Assembly (NCBI RefSeq): GCF_011397635.1
Contig: NC_064756.1
Coordinates: forward strand, 34,710,996-34,774,995
Direction of reading: 5' to 3'
Length of the DNA: 64,000 bases
Source: Epinephelus fuscoguttatus
Lineage: Eukaryota; Chordata; Actinopteri; Perciformes; Serranidae
Of this stretch, positions 11,801 to 24,321 are shown piece after piece (position 1 is the stretch's first letter; every line of letters starts with the position of its first letter). The notes below the pieces were generated by a model. It did not search any database, was not told where the DNA came from, and worked only from the letters and a program-made list of their open reading frames with translations. The position numbers were made by a program, and so were the translations under genes.

Positions 11801-12471
11801 CATCTTCATCAGATGGCACCTTCAGTGACGGAGACACTGTTGCTGCTTCCTTTCTTCCCTACCAGTCCTTGACATTTTTTTGCTCAGTTACACAGCATGG
11901 ATTCAGATGGGTGAGGTTTCTCCATCAGAGGAACACTTTCCTCAGCTGGTGCGAGTCCTCCATCTTAGCCCTTACTCACAAGTTCGAGCTCCTGAGTTTG
12001 TTTGGTTGTAGATTCAGCCTGGCAGTGTCTGAGCTGGTTTCACAGAGATTTTCTAGCTTAATCGTGTGAAGGAGATCAATCTGTTGTATGTAGGTAGTTG
12101 TGCAGGTATGGTATTTTATTGCTATAGTGACTAGGAATTAATTTCTCTGATTGTGCTGCAGTGTACGTGTCCTTAAAACTTGTTCACCCATCATCTATCA
12201 TTGTGTTTCTCCTGCTACACTTATCAGACAATAACTTTTGCACTCATTTGGAAATGTGCTCATTTCAGAGGGTTGACAAAGGAGATAATCCTAGTCCTTC
12301 ACCTCCTTGGAATGTCTTCGGCTATGTGTGTAGTTGTGCAAAATATGAATGTAGGGGCACGTTTGGTTTCTTACAGTCAGTAGCAAGAGGCTGGATCTCG
12401 TTCATGGACCGGGGTTAAAAGGTAGCACGCTTTGGCAGTGACGAGTCTTGTAATTTTTAAGAGTGAAGCCA
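8837..12471 (-). other. axl: axl 3-prime UTR and flank, end not determined
   Basis: No other gene is visible here. Candidate AATAAA signals in the axl sense lie at 12115-12120, 11537-11542 and 8837-8842, so the UTR could be about 0.36, 0.94 or 3.6 kb. The interval contains a simple-sequence-rich element at 9130-9640. RNA data would be needed to pick an end. Confidence 0.35.
9130..9640. repeat. Interspersed element with an ACAAAAAGACAC-type degenerate tandem core
   Basis: Between 9225 and 9540 the plus strand consists of degenerate units of about 12-20 bases such as CAAAAAGACACATAAAATGA and CTACAAAGAGATG. The flanks (CAGGCCCAGGGGCCAAAAG on the left, GTGTCTGTGCCCAGGAGCCC on the right) look like ends of a larger repeat. 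The Lys/Thr-rich and Val/Leu-rich ORFs on the two strands are composition artefacts. Confidence 0.65.
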
Positions 12472-12931
12472 TCACTGCCAGGGCAGTTTCCTGGACCCTT
12501 CCCTGTCCTCCAGCAGCTCGACAGTTGGGGTGGGAGCCGGGGTGGGGTTGGGAGTGGAGTGGCAGGAGGGCTGTATAGGCAGCGTGGCTGTGGAGGACGA
12601 CACTGGCATGTCCAGGCTCTCCAAGGACTCAGAGAGGGCTCGGTTGGTCTCGTGTTGGGGACAGAGGACGTAGCGGTTGGGGTGGTGGACCTCCACTGTG
12701 GTCACAGAGTCTAGGCCCTTCAGGCAGAGAGGGGCTGGTCCCCCAATGGGGTCACGGCCACCAACGGCCCCTAGCTCCATGGAAGACTCGTCCATGTTGA
12801 CGTACAAGATCTCATCTGGGTCCTGGGTGTCTGGAAGATCCTCAAGGGCTTTTTCCAGCTCGCAGCGCAGGGACTCAAATGACGGGCGATCCTTCGGGCT
12901 CAGCAGCCAGCAGGAGAACATCAGGGCGTAG
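12472..12931 (-). CDS. axl: axl last exon: kinase C-lobe end and docking tail
   Basis: Encodes the last kinase helix ([13 protein letters not shown]) and the cytoplasmic tail. Tyr807 in ILYVNMDE corresponds to the multi-substrate docking tyrosine of mammalian AXL (human Tyr821), which binds PI3K p85, GRB2 and PLC-gamma. A second conserved tyrosine lies in RYVLCP. The last ~50 residues are Ser/Thr/Pro-rich and not obviously conserved; the stop follows KLPWQ. Confidence 0.93.
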
Positions 12932-15226
12932 CTGGAGAGGAAGAAGAAATGTTCATTGTATTTAATGTAGAATTCAAATGGAATATGATATGAAAAGTAT
13001 ATATAGTATGCGTAGTAGTATATAATAGTATATAAGTAAGTATTTAGTAGTAGGTCTCTTCTCCAAAACAAATGGAGATTGGTGATTTAAATCAGTAAAA
13101 ACACTGAATAAATTTCATGTTAATTTTTTTTTTTTCTAACACTGCTCATTGCGGAGAGGCTGCAAATTACAGTAGCTGACGTGAAAATGCAAATGACCCC
13201 ATCTAGAGTCAGTTTTTGGTTTGTCTGTTTCAGACAGAGGGTTAGCTTACCTAGAAAGCCTTTGTTCCCTCCCAAAATTTCCAGATAATAAATTAATATT
13301 TATTACTTTGCTGTTATAAACATGGTATATACATATCTTAAACCGGATGTTTCCATGAAATTCCTTTTACCTATTCTATCTCTACCACTATAGTCTTTTC
13401 ATGGTTCTACAACTAAATTGGTCAGAAGTGGCAGAAGTGTTATGTCTTGGAAAATTTTCCTATGATTAGCAGCAAATAATAAATTCCTTTTTCCTGGAAT
13501 TTCGTTGGATATTATCTGGAAATTGTGAAACTTAGAAAATGATGTTACTGTTAAACAAGTTAGACTGAAACTAATTTGAAACTTCATATCATTAAAATAT
13601 CAGTCTTACACTTATTACTAAGGAAGGGGCAAGTTTTTTAAATTGGGGAAATCTATCCTGGAACAAAATTGTTCTGTAAAATTGTGTTTATCTAGGAATC
13701 TTTAAGAAACATGGAAAAAATTCAAAGTATCATCTGAGCTCCTTGAAAAGCACATCTGTTTTTAGCCTCTAGCCTTGATTGCTTTATGGTAAAAAGGTAC
13801 ATCTAATCAGGAGGCGAAAGATTCCCAAAGTACTTCATCATCAGCTGAGTGTGTTTAGTGAGGCACTCACATGCTGTCCAGACAGTCCGGAGGCTGTTTG
13901 AGACGGTTCCCCTGTCTCAGGTAATCATAAATCTCACTGTTTTCCACCCCAGGGTATGGAGTCTGGCCCCGTGTGGCGATCTCCCACATGGTGACACCAA
14001 ATGACCACTGAGAGAGAAATAGAGAGAAGGAAAGGTGTAGGAAATGGTAAGGAGGGAGAGAGAGGGAAAGGGTTAAAGAGTTCTGAATTCCTTTAGGGTT
14101 TTACACACCTTGTCATGCACAACTCAAACATTAATCTGCACTGGTCAAACACTGGCTATGGGAATAACACAGCCATGTTTGTCTAGGCTTTACAGACATC
14201 CTTCTACGCACAGCTTACTAAAAAATGCACATCCTTTTTAACACTTTCACATGTGCATGGAAACCAGGGCCCCTCGTGCATACATACATACACACAGTCA
14301 TAATATCAGCTGTTACTGCTCATGTCTGTCCCAAATGTTAATATATATGTAAAGTATATTCTACTGAAAACTGAAAACTTTCAGTTCTCTCATCATGAGG
14401 ATATTACAGTAGTGCCATTTCTCAGTTTTGAAGCGTAAAAAAAAGGTCAAAAGTTAATCACTGAACTGATAATAGACTGGAATTCATCTGTTTTTGTAAC
14501 TTGTGAGGACATTGTCTCAACTTGCACTCATTTCCTGGAGGCCAGACTTTACCATAACAACTACATGCACAACTCTGGACTATCCCTTTACCATTATGGT
14601 ATCCTTAGAGCAATAGTCATCCAAAATCGACTTTTTCCTATACACTCACCTCATGTAGACATCAGTTTTGACAGTGGAACTAAAATAAACCATCTAACCT
14701 ACTGAAACTTCTTAAACTAGCCAAAGTAGAGTGCCACAGTAGAGTGCTTCCATTTCATCCTGTCACTCGCCTTGATGCTCCAAAATGCTGTCTTAATGTA
14801 ATGTAATTAGTCATATGATGAAATGATGATTGATTGGAAAACACTGAGCAAGTGAATTTCCTTTGGGATCAATAAAGTATTTATCTATCTATCTATCCAT
14901 GTAGCTGACATGGGGTAATGCATTAGGCTGCAGGGTGCTTTAAGAAGTTTCTGTAGAGTTTTTGATTCATTCTGCTGTGAAATTTATCACCACTTAAATG
15001 TACAGTGTGTAGGGTTTATAAGCATCTGTTGGCAGAAAATGGTATACAAAATCTGTAACTATTAGTCATTAGTTTATAATCACCTGGAAATAGAAACCAT
15101 TGTGTTTTATTACCTTAGAATGAGCTGTTTATATCTACAATAGCCCAGAACGGACAAACCAAAGACCCATTCTAGATAGGGCCATTCCCCAGATGGGAGA
15201 CGAGTCCCCACAAAGGAATTAATACA

Positions 15227-15280
<54 letters not shown>

Positions 15281-18200
15281 GACATAGTGGGTGAACTAAC
15301 CACATCACTCTTAGTGGTGTAGACACGATCAGCCAAGCTTTCAATAGCGATCCATTTGACGGGCATCTTTGAGATCCGCCCCTGCCTGTAGTAGTCTCCA
15401 TTGTAGATCTTCTTAGAGAGGCCAAAGTCAGCCACACATACATTCATGTTCTCATTCAGCCTGAGGAGGAGACACAAGAGTGTTATAATTCTGGAAAAAG
15501 GGCATTCAGGCAATGGTGGGAAGTACAAAAACAAGATAAAGTGCTGTAAAATTTTGAGATACTACTCCACTACATTTTTGTACTTGTTTATCCCACTACA
15601 TTTACTTGAAAGCTGTAGTTGCTAGTTATTTTCTACATACAAAATATATGATAGTATTATATAATAGGAAGCACAGTTTATTAAACGCAATACCCATGCT
15701 GGAATGGTATGCCTGTCCTGTATCATATTAGCCTTCTTGGACTTCCCCTCTCCCAGATGTTGTTTTGAGCACAGTCTCTTGGTCTACTTTTAGTTCTCTT
15801 TAAGTTCCTCTTGAAAGAACAAGTGATAACACATACAGGAACCAAGAAAGTAAAAAGTGGAAGCAGGAATTGTGCTTACATGCAGTTGCGAGCGGCGAGG
15901 TCTCTGTGGATGAAGTTCTTGCTGCTGAGGTACTCCATCCCTCGGGCAATATCGGTCATAAACTTTACCAACATTTGAGATGGGAGGTACTGCAGGACAG
16001 TGCAGATAGAAAAAGGTTTCAGTCACACACAGCTGACATTTCTTTTCTGCACAGTAGAGGGCACTAGAGTCTTTGAGGACCTATAATCTATCTGAACTTA
16101 ATGTTCCCTGCCCCACATACTAACAGCCTCCTCCTGTGGGAAGAATCGGGTTCAACACCATTATGTTTTTGAATGTTTGCCGAGCTCATGGATGTTTCAA
16201 CATTCTGTAAGAATCTTGTTTTGATTAGGCTTGTGTTTCTCAACTCGGCTCTTCGGGGACTTACTGCGTACAGCACTTCTCGATTCCAAAAAAACATCTC
16301 ATCCATTAATAAGTTAGCAGATAGCAACAACAGACGCATATCTGGTGTTTTCATGACTTCAGAGTATATGCACTGCCAAGAAGGTGTGGATAAGGACTTA
16401 CTGTAACAAACACTTTACGTCTACATTGACCTTTGGATTCCATTTTGCTGACAGACACTTATGTGAACTTCTAAACCCTGTACCCATTAAGCTGTTAAAT
16501 TGTGTGAGACTATGTGCGTGCGACTGCCTGTGTTTGCACGAGTGTATGTGTTGCTGACTCTGCTTTCATGGTTTTTTGTTTAAAATCAGACTAACCACAG
16601 GACAGTCTCCCAGCCTTGAGTATAGCAGATAGCTGTGCAGGTCGCCGTGTTTCATATAGGGCAGGATGACCACAGGGGAGGGGTAACCTTCACTCTCCAC
16701 AGTCTGCAGACACACACCTGGAAAAACACCTCAGCTTAGTATTATACACATAGACTACAAACATGTTCTCTACACATAGAAATTGCATAGAGATATTACT
16801 CATTATCTTAAAACAACTCTTGAATTTGCTAATTAAATAAGACAGTATTTTTTAAAGGGTCCGTTCGCACATATTTGTGGTTTCTTTTACCCAGGTTTTT
16901 AAATATTCATCTCAAACATTTAATCTTTCCAAAGACTAATGTCACTGATACTCTTAATAATTTTCTAAAAAAAAGTCTAATAAATCAGGACTATTACTTC
17001 GGTAGAAAGTAGTTCCATCAAAACCTATTTATAGTGAGCATTATGGGGAACCTGAGCAATCTTCAGACACTTGAACAAGAACTGAACAAGACTGTTTTTC
17101 TGATGATGTATTGCTGTTTAATCTTTTTTTAAATGCAATGTTTAATGTCAAAGGAATACTTTATCCACAAAATGACCATTTGTGAATTAATTATTCATGT
17201 TGTGTTACCTTGAATTTGTAAAGAAAACTTTGCTTTTCTCACATGACTCCAAGGGAAAACGGCAGACATGTTGATTTATTGATTGACTGGGTACAACAGT
17301 GAAAGTCCTGCAGTGTAATCCAAGTCTCATTTATCCAGCTGTATGCTCAGTACTTCACAAACACACCCATTTTATTTAAAAAAAAAAAAAACCTTAGTAT
17401 TAGAGTCTGGCTTTGAGGAGAGAATAGAAAAGTTTCACTTTTAGTTCAGTTTTAGGTACTAAAGTTTTTGCAAAAATGTATGTGTTTGGGAAGTACTGAG
17501 CATACAAGTGGATAACTGAGACTTGGATTATATGGCATGAGTTGGGAGAGTTTGTAAATGGATATTGTGATATAGTTTTGCTGTTGTTAAACGTGGTCCC
17601 CATCAATCAATAAATCAACATGTACGTCGTTTTCTGCAGAGGCATGCCAGAAAAACAAAGGTCTCTTTACAAAGTCAAAGTAACATGGTGTGACTAATTG
17701 ATATAATGGTCATTTTGTGGGTGCAGTATTCCTTTAAATGGATTCACCTGCACTGTGCTTATCTGAAAACCTGGGTAAAGAAACCCAAGAATACAGGGTA
17801 AGAGAGAAAACGTGTATTTTTGTAACATCAATTAGCTGATCTTTGATGTGGTGGGTGGGCAGTATGAACTCACCTAGAAGCCTCATGACATTGGGGTGGT
17901 CAAACTCTTTCATGCAGGCGGCCTCACGGAGAAAATCTTCCATCTCTGAGCGTGTACAGATGGCAACTGGGGAGGAGACAAGCGGAGGTGAGGCTGTGTG
18001 GTTTTGTTAAGCTCATGGCTGCCAGGTTGAGAGGTGGCCAGGGTTAGAAATAAACTTTTATTTCAGAAGTTGTTTTGGCTCCTGAATTTATTAAACTATG
18101 ATTTAAGACATGTTAGCAGTTTTTACCACTAAGTTTGTTTTAACTTCACCACCACAGTCTAAAACTGGCAGAAATCTCACATTAGAGGGTGGCACTGTTT

Positions 18201-21200
18201 TTTCCCAACTTTTAGTTGCTTGTAATCCCTCTTTTTCCCCTCAACTTCACTTCGTTTTTACACAATTGTTTTTATTTTGGCACTCCGGTCAACACGGGGT
18301 CAATTTTTTCTTCTGCCAATATTTTTCACAAGCTGCATCGTTGTCTGTTTTCCGATCAAAAACTGACATTTTTGCCCCCAACACTTGTTAATTTCTGACC
18401 CAGGGGGCTGTGCATCAGTTGGTCAGTGTCTCCAAGATGAAGGGATTCATTGTGGTGACTGCTGAGTACTTTTACAGTCTACTCACTCTTCATAGTCTTG
18501 ACAGCAACTTTGAGAACAGACTCCTCCTGAGTCAGCAGCCCTTCCATCACAGAGCCAAACTCCCCTGAAGAAAGAAATTAAAACACAATCAAACACCCAG
18601 TTTAGATGCAACAATATTAAATGTCATGTTAAACAGTGAGGAGTTGTTCGTCTACTGACTTCACAGAGTACAAGGCTATGAGGTTATCTCTTCGTACGCT
18701 GTTAGACTAGACCCAGGGTCAAAACATGTTAGTGTCAGACAGAAATGACTGGAGATAAGCGGAAAGCATGCATTAGTGCTGCTGCAAATAAATCCTAACT
18801 ATGAACTACAGTATGTACCAACCCTGTGTTTACAAATGACCTTTTCACCTTGTTGTTTGTCAGGCACTCCCTGTACTTACACCGTACATATCAACTCCAG
18901 GCTGTCCCAGAAATAGGACTGACACAAACAAAACAAAGCAGTACCTTCTCCCAGGGTCTTTCCCAGGGTGAGTTTATGTCTGTCCACCATCACGTCTTGG
19001 AGCTTCTGCTTCAGCTCGTCGCTGATGCCCAGGCTGTTCACTGAGGAGGGAAAAATAAGGAATTTTAATGGTGTTTGGGGCGTAAAGAATTTTAATGAAC
19101 AACACAGAAAAGAGTGGAATAACAGCCAGACTGTAAAACCTAAATGCACAACACCAAGCCAAAAACAAAGTGTTAATAAACACTGCCAGCTTGAACAACA
19201 ATGGAAATAAGACTATAACTGAACTAAAAACCACCCTGTCTACTTGTAAAACTCACTAGAAAAAAACATCTTAGCTTTATTCTTTTTGTTATGGCAGAAA
19301 ATGAGGTCACATAACATTATTTGATTTGTACTAAATAACTCAGTATCTATTGTTTCTAATGCACAACATTCAGGCGTACTTAAAACTTACTTTAAACATC
19401 AATGATCATATCTTACAAAAAGTCTTATCACTTTCAGAGTGTTAAAATTTGAGTCTACACTGCAAATAAATCTTCAAGTCAAAATGAAAAACTACACATA
19501 AATATAACTGGAACTAAAACTACCAAACCCCAAAACTTAAACTAAAACTTGAAGCGATGGTTCAGATCTTTTGAAGTGGGGCTGTATGAGGTACTTATAC
19601 ATAATCAATGTATTTCATACAGTAGATATCTGTTGGCAGTTTGGCCCCCTGTTTGGAGAAACAGACCTAAGTCTAACATGGAAGGAAGGCAGTGTACTGC
19701 TGTGGACAGGGGCAGCAAAGTCCTACCTAAAAACATAAATATTAGTTTATGTGTATGCTACATTTAGAGTATTTGCACTGCTTTACCAGACAGGGCTGAA
19801 ATGAGTGAGAAATACAGTCTCTTTAAAGCCAGACTCCGCTGAGAAGAACAGTGATTTACAGTAACATGAACATAGGAGCGGCTGGTCGACCGCTGTTATT
19901 TTGTTAGTGTTAATGTGTGACTTTGGCATTTAAAAGGGTTTGTTTGGATTCCCATGAGTCACACAATAACACAAACACACTTACTGATCGAGGCAGTGGT
20001 AGACCAGAAACTCCTGTGTTCAGCAAGACCAAATTACAGTTTTTGTCAGAGGAGTCTGCTGGCTTTGACGGGATTGTAAATGGGGGACTGAAGGTATTAA
20101 TTGCTTCTTCGTCGGAAATGTCTGTCTGATGGAGAGGTAAAGGGGTGAAAATACTTGCAATATGGCGTGCACTTAAACTGTTAAATGTTTTTAAGTGGGA
20201 CATTTCAATTGGCTAAAATATGTTTTGCTGCCGCCCCCATCCACAGCAGTACATTGCTTAGCTTCCTTGTCAATACTCCTGCTGCTTCTCCAAAGTGAGA
20301 GTGTGCAGACCACCGTTTAACATATGTAATACACTGATTATGTATCCCATACAACACCACTAAAAAAATACAAACTATCCCTTTAAGTGCAGCTGAAAAT
20401 AGAGTCAAAAACAAACAAAAATTTAAAAAATAATCCCAAACTATAATAGGTCCACTGTCTGACTATCTGACATGGAGCCTCTCTGGGCTCTCAGATGATT
20501 GACCATGTGATTCTGCAGGGGAGCAGGTTGGGGACTTGAGGTCAGAGGATTTACGCTGGTTTAAATATTCCTGACTCCCTTCAACCAGCTGGCTGTCATG
20601 GAGCTGTATGGTGACGAGCAGACTGCGCTGCAGACATCAGCTCTGTTTTCACATCTGGGCCAGAATATGACAAGTCAACGACATGTATCAGAGGACCCTC
20701 TCCAGCTGCTGCTACACCGTCAATCTGCCACGCGACAAACAACTATGTGCTCAGTCCTCAGGCATGTTCCAACACATGCTGGCGTGACCAGCTATTAGCC
20801 AATGCATGCAATAACCGAAGCCCCAGGGTTTCGACTTTGTCCTGACAAGTGGTCACAATTACTGGTCAACATCAGCAGCCTAAATTCCACCCAAATCCCT
20901 CCAATCTGACCCCTTCCTTTATTCCCACTGAGCTTTCCCTCATTCACTCAGAGTACACATTATCTGCACATCTCTTTTTTTGGCTAGTCTCATTTTACTC
21001 TCTGAATAAGTTTTTTTTTCTACAGTTTTGCCTTTCCCCTGGCCCCTTTGTGGCGGCAGCAAGCTGAGACTTGTGTATGAGGTCTGTACAAATATTACAC
21101 CTGGGACAATGTCACGGCTTGAATGTGACCCAGCTGTGTGAAATCTGAGTCTGCATGCTGTGTTTACAGGTAACTATCTCTGTCTGTAATCATGAGGCCT

Positions 21201-24200
21201 CACAAGGACTTTATATTTCACTAGTATGTGGTCGTAGCGCCACTTGGACAAGACTTGAAACTCTCACTTTACTCCCCAAAGGTGAAATGACCTCCACTCA
21301 GAGCAGTGAAGTAACTTCTCGTCTGTTGTTACAGGCTGCTTAAGTTTGAAATCTCATTCATAGGAGGGGTACGTCAAGTCACTCTCTCCCTGATGTAAAT
21401 GTATCCCCATAGTGTGCTGTTATCTTGATTTCACCTCCCCGCTCCCTCCTCTTTCCTCTGCTCTGCTCTGACAGTAAAATGCAGTTGAGTTAAATTTAAT
21501 TCTGCCGTCAGTTAACTGACTATACAGGGCACAACTTCACACATGGCTTTACTGTACATCTAATTGATATGATTATAAAAAAGATAAAACTTTATAGAGC
21601 ACAAGGGACACAGTGTTGTTGTGAAGTGTGTCAGCTGACTGAACACTCCAGGGCTGTTTTCACAGCTGTGGGGAATGAATTAACTCTTCGCATTCCTGCC
21701 TTTGATCAACCAAACAAATCGAGGACGTGATTCTTGTCTTGAAAAGTGGAGAAGAGAACTGTCATTGTATGTCATTACAACCAAAGATCTCCTTCCACTG
21801 AAATACTGGATCCGAGCCCAGGGCATGAAAGAAAATACTACCTTTTTTGTACTGCTATCTATCCTGGGGACAGAGGCACGTTTGGGCATGCAGTGAGATT
21901 CATCTCATACTGCTGTAGGGACAATCCGGTGCAAATATAAAGTGTCATCTTCCTGAGCAACATGCCGGGGCAGAGAGGGGAAACTCACATGTTGCTTCTG
22001 TAGTCCTGCGACTGTAGGTGCGGCGAGCGCGGTACCTGACCACAAGCTCTCCGCTCTCCATCATGGGTTCAAACGCCTCTCTGTGAATGCACACACACAT
22101 CATGCAAATCAGGACAAAACACAATGAGAGGTCTCTCCAGCAGTTTTGTAAACACAGCTGAGAACATGGCATTGCTCCATAATTCATAAGAACGACTGCT
22201 GGTCTTGCTCAACAGATGTCTCCTACTCCGTCCAAATGTTTCAGAATGCATGCATTAGTAAAGCAACTGGGTCAAGGAGCAGAAAAACACTGAAGATCTT
22301 TTGGTTTGGCACAAATATCGAGAACCTCCCTTCCACCCACGAGGAGCGCCAACAGCCTACGCACCCAAAGCGCGTCTCCTTGTGCCGCAGCTTGGCCACG
22401 TAAACAGCCATGAGCACAGCAATGGACACAGCACCGGCGATGGCCATCACCACATACCACCAGTGCCAGGAAAAGGCTGGGGGCGATGACGGACCTATGG
22501 GAAGGGCAGGGATGTAGACAGAGACACAGGAGGATTAAGTCATGTGGGTTTTTTAAGGTGAAGGGAAAGTTTTGTTTTTTAATCAACTGAACTCAACTGA
22601 AGGCAAAGGACAAAAATGTAAAGCTGTGTAATTATTTATGAATGTAGTTGCACTTGTCAGCCTATATATGGGGTGTCACAGTGGCAGTGTACAATATTAA
22701 ATGGTCAATTTCCTTTTACTAGATATGGAAATGCTTGTACTGTAGGTGTCTGACAGGATCTCCTCACATTATTGTCTTACAGGGGTTGTCAAGAAAGTTC
22801 ATTCATTCTCATTATTCCCCTGTAAGAAAACAATGTTTGGTAACCTTTTATTTAGGATGGTCTGAAGGGACGCTCTGCTGTAAATGTTTATGTCATCAGT
22901 TGACCACAGCCACAAAGCTTTTTCTGCTAACATTACAGTCTGTCACAAAACATATTTTATAAACTCTTTATAAATGTTTTGTTTTTCAAATCTGGAGGCT
23001 TTAACAGTGCTGGAGAGGCAGCCACAGCAGGTGAGAGGAGAGCCAGGGCCTGCAGAGCATGTTGGAGGCTCAAAGTCCATGGGTGGACGTACACTGCAGG
23101 ACAGCCGGCAGCGGTCACTCAGCTGTGGGCAGGGGCCCGCAAGACCTCCCTCTCTCTGGTTCTCTAACATGCTTTGAGGCCCTGGCTCTCCTCTCACCTG
23201 CTCTGACTGCTTCTCCAGCCCCTGTAAAACCTCCAGCATGCTCCGCTGGCCCAGGCTTGACTCTCAGCCACCTGGCTCTACCCCACAGCCCCTGAGCAGC
23301 CTCCAGCGAGCCCCACTAACCCAGGCTGTGCTCTGCTTCTCTGCCAGACAACCAGGGGGAGAGGGGTTGGGTTCATGCCCACAGCCCAGGGCCCTCTGTC
23401 AGCTTTCCTCCGGACCATCCACTCAAGCATCAACCTTATTTTACAGTCTGCTAATTACCTGATATATTTACTCAGAAATTCTATGATAACAAAATATAGG
23501 TATATTATTATTATTAGTACCAAAAGAACTGGCGAGTAAGTACAAAGTAATTACTTAGTAAGTACATTTAGTTTACCGATCAGGAAACTAGATGAAAAAA
23601 TAAGATGAAGAAAGTGCCCAAATGAACTGTAAGTAAGTGCTAAGTTATTATCAAGTAGTTATATACTACGTAATGGGAAACACCGCAGTATGTACATAAA
23701 AAGACCACAAAAATTGCAACCTTAACACTGGTAGGTTCTCATGTACTTTACTAAATGATAACTTGGTATTTACTACCAAGTTCTATGGGTACTTTCTTAA
23801 TGTCCATTTTTCCCATCTAATTTCCTTACACCTTTCAATGTACTTGCTAGGTAGTAACTTCATACATAGTATCTTTTTATTATGGGTAATAGTCTAATAC
23901 CTAGATTTTATTGCTATCTAGTTTTCTAGTAGGTTTCCGGGTTACATTTCTGATCTCCAGTCCACTTCTCGACCACTCCGATCCTCAATTCTCTGCATTT
24001 TATCCACCTCCCACTCCAACTGCAAAAGGTAATAGTGCATTTGCTGTTCTAGCCCCAACCCTCTGGAACAATGTCAAATCCCATTCTCAAAAGATTTGCT
24101 GAATCTTTGGAGTGTTTTAAGCCGCTACTGAAAACCCACCTTTAAAGGCAAGCCTTTCTATAGATGTGTTCTGTTAGATTTAGTTTTGTCTGTCCCTCAC

Positions 24201-24262
24201 TGTGCTGTGTTTTATATTGTAATACTACTTTTGCCTGATTTATCCATTAATTTATACATATC

Positions 24263-24321
<59 letters not shown>

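Noticed and set aside
22943-23462. Overlapping Pro/Ser/Leu-rich ORFs on both strands
   Set aside because: They come from the GC-rich inverted repeat and its flank; no conserved domain and no supporting splice sites.
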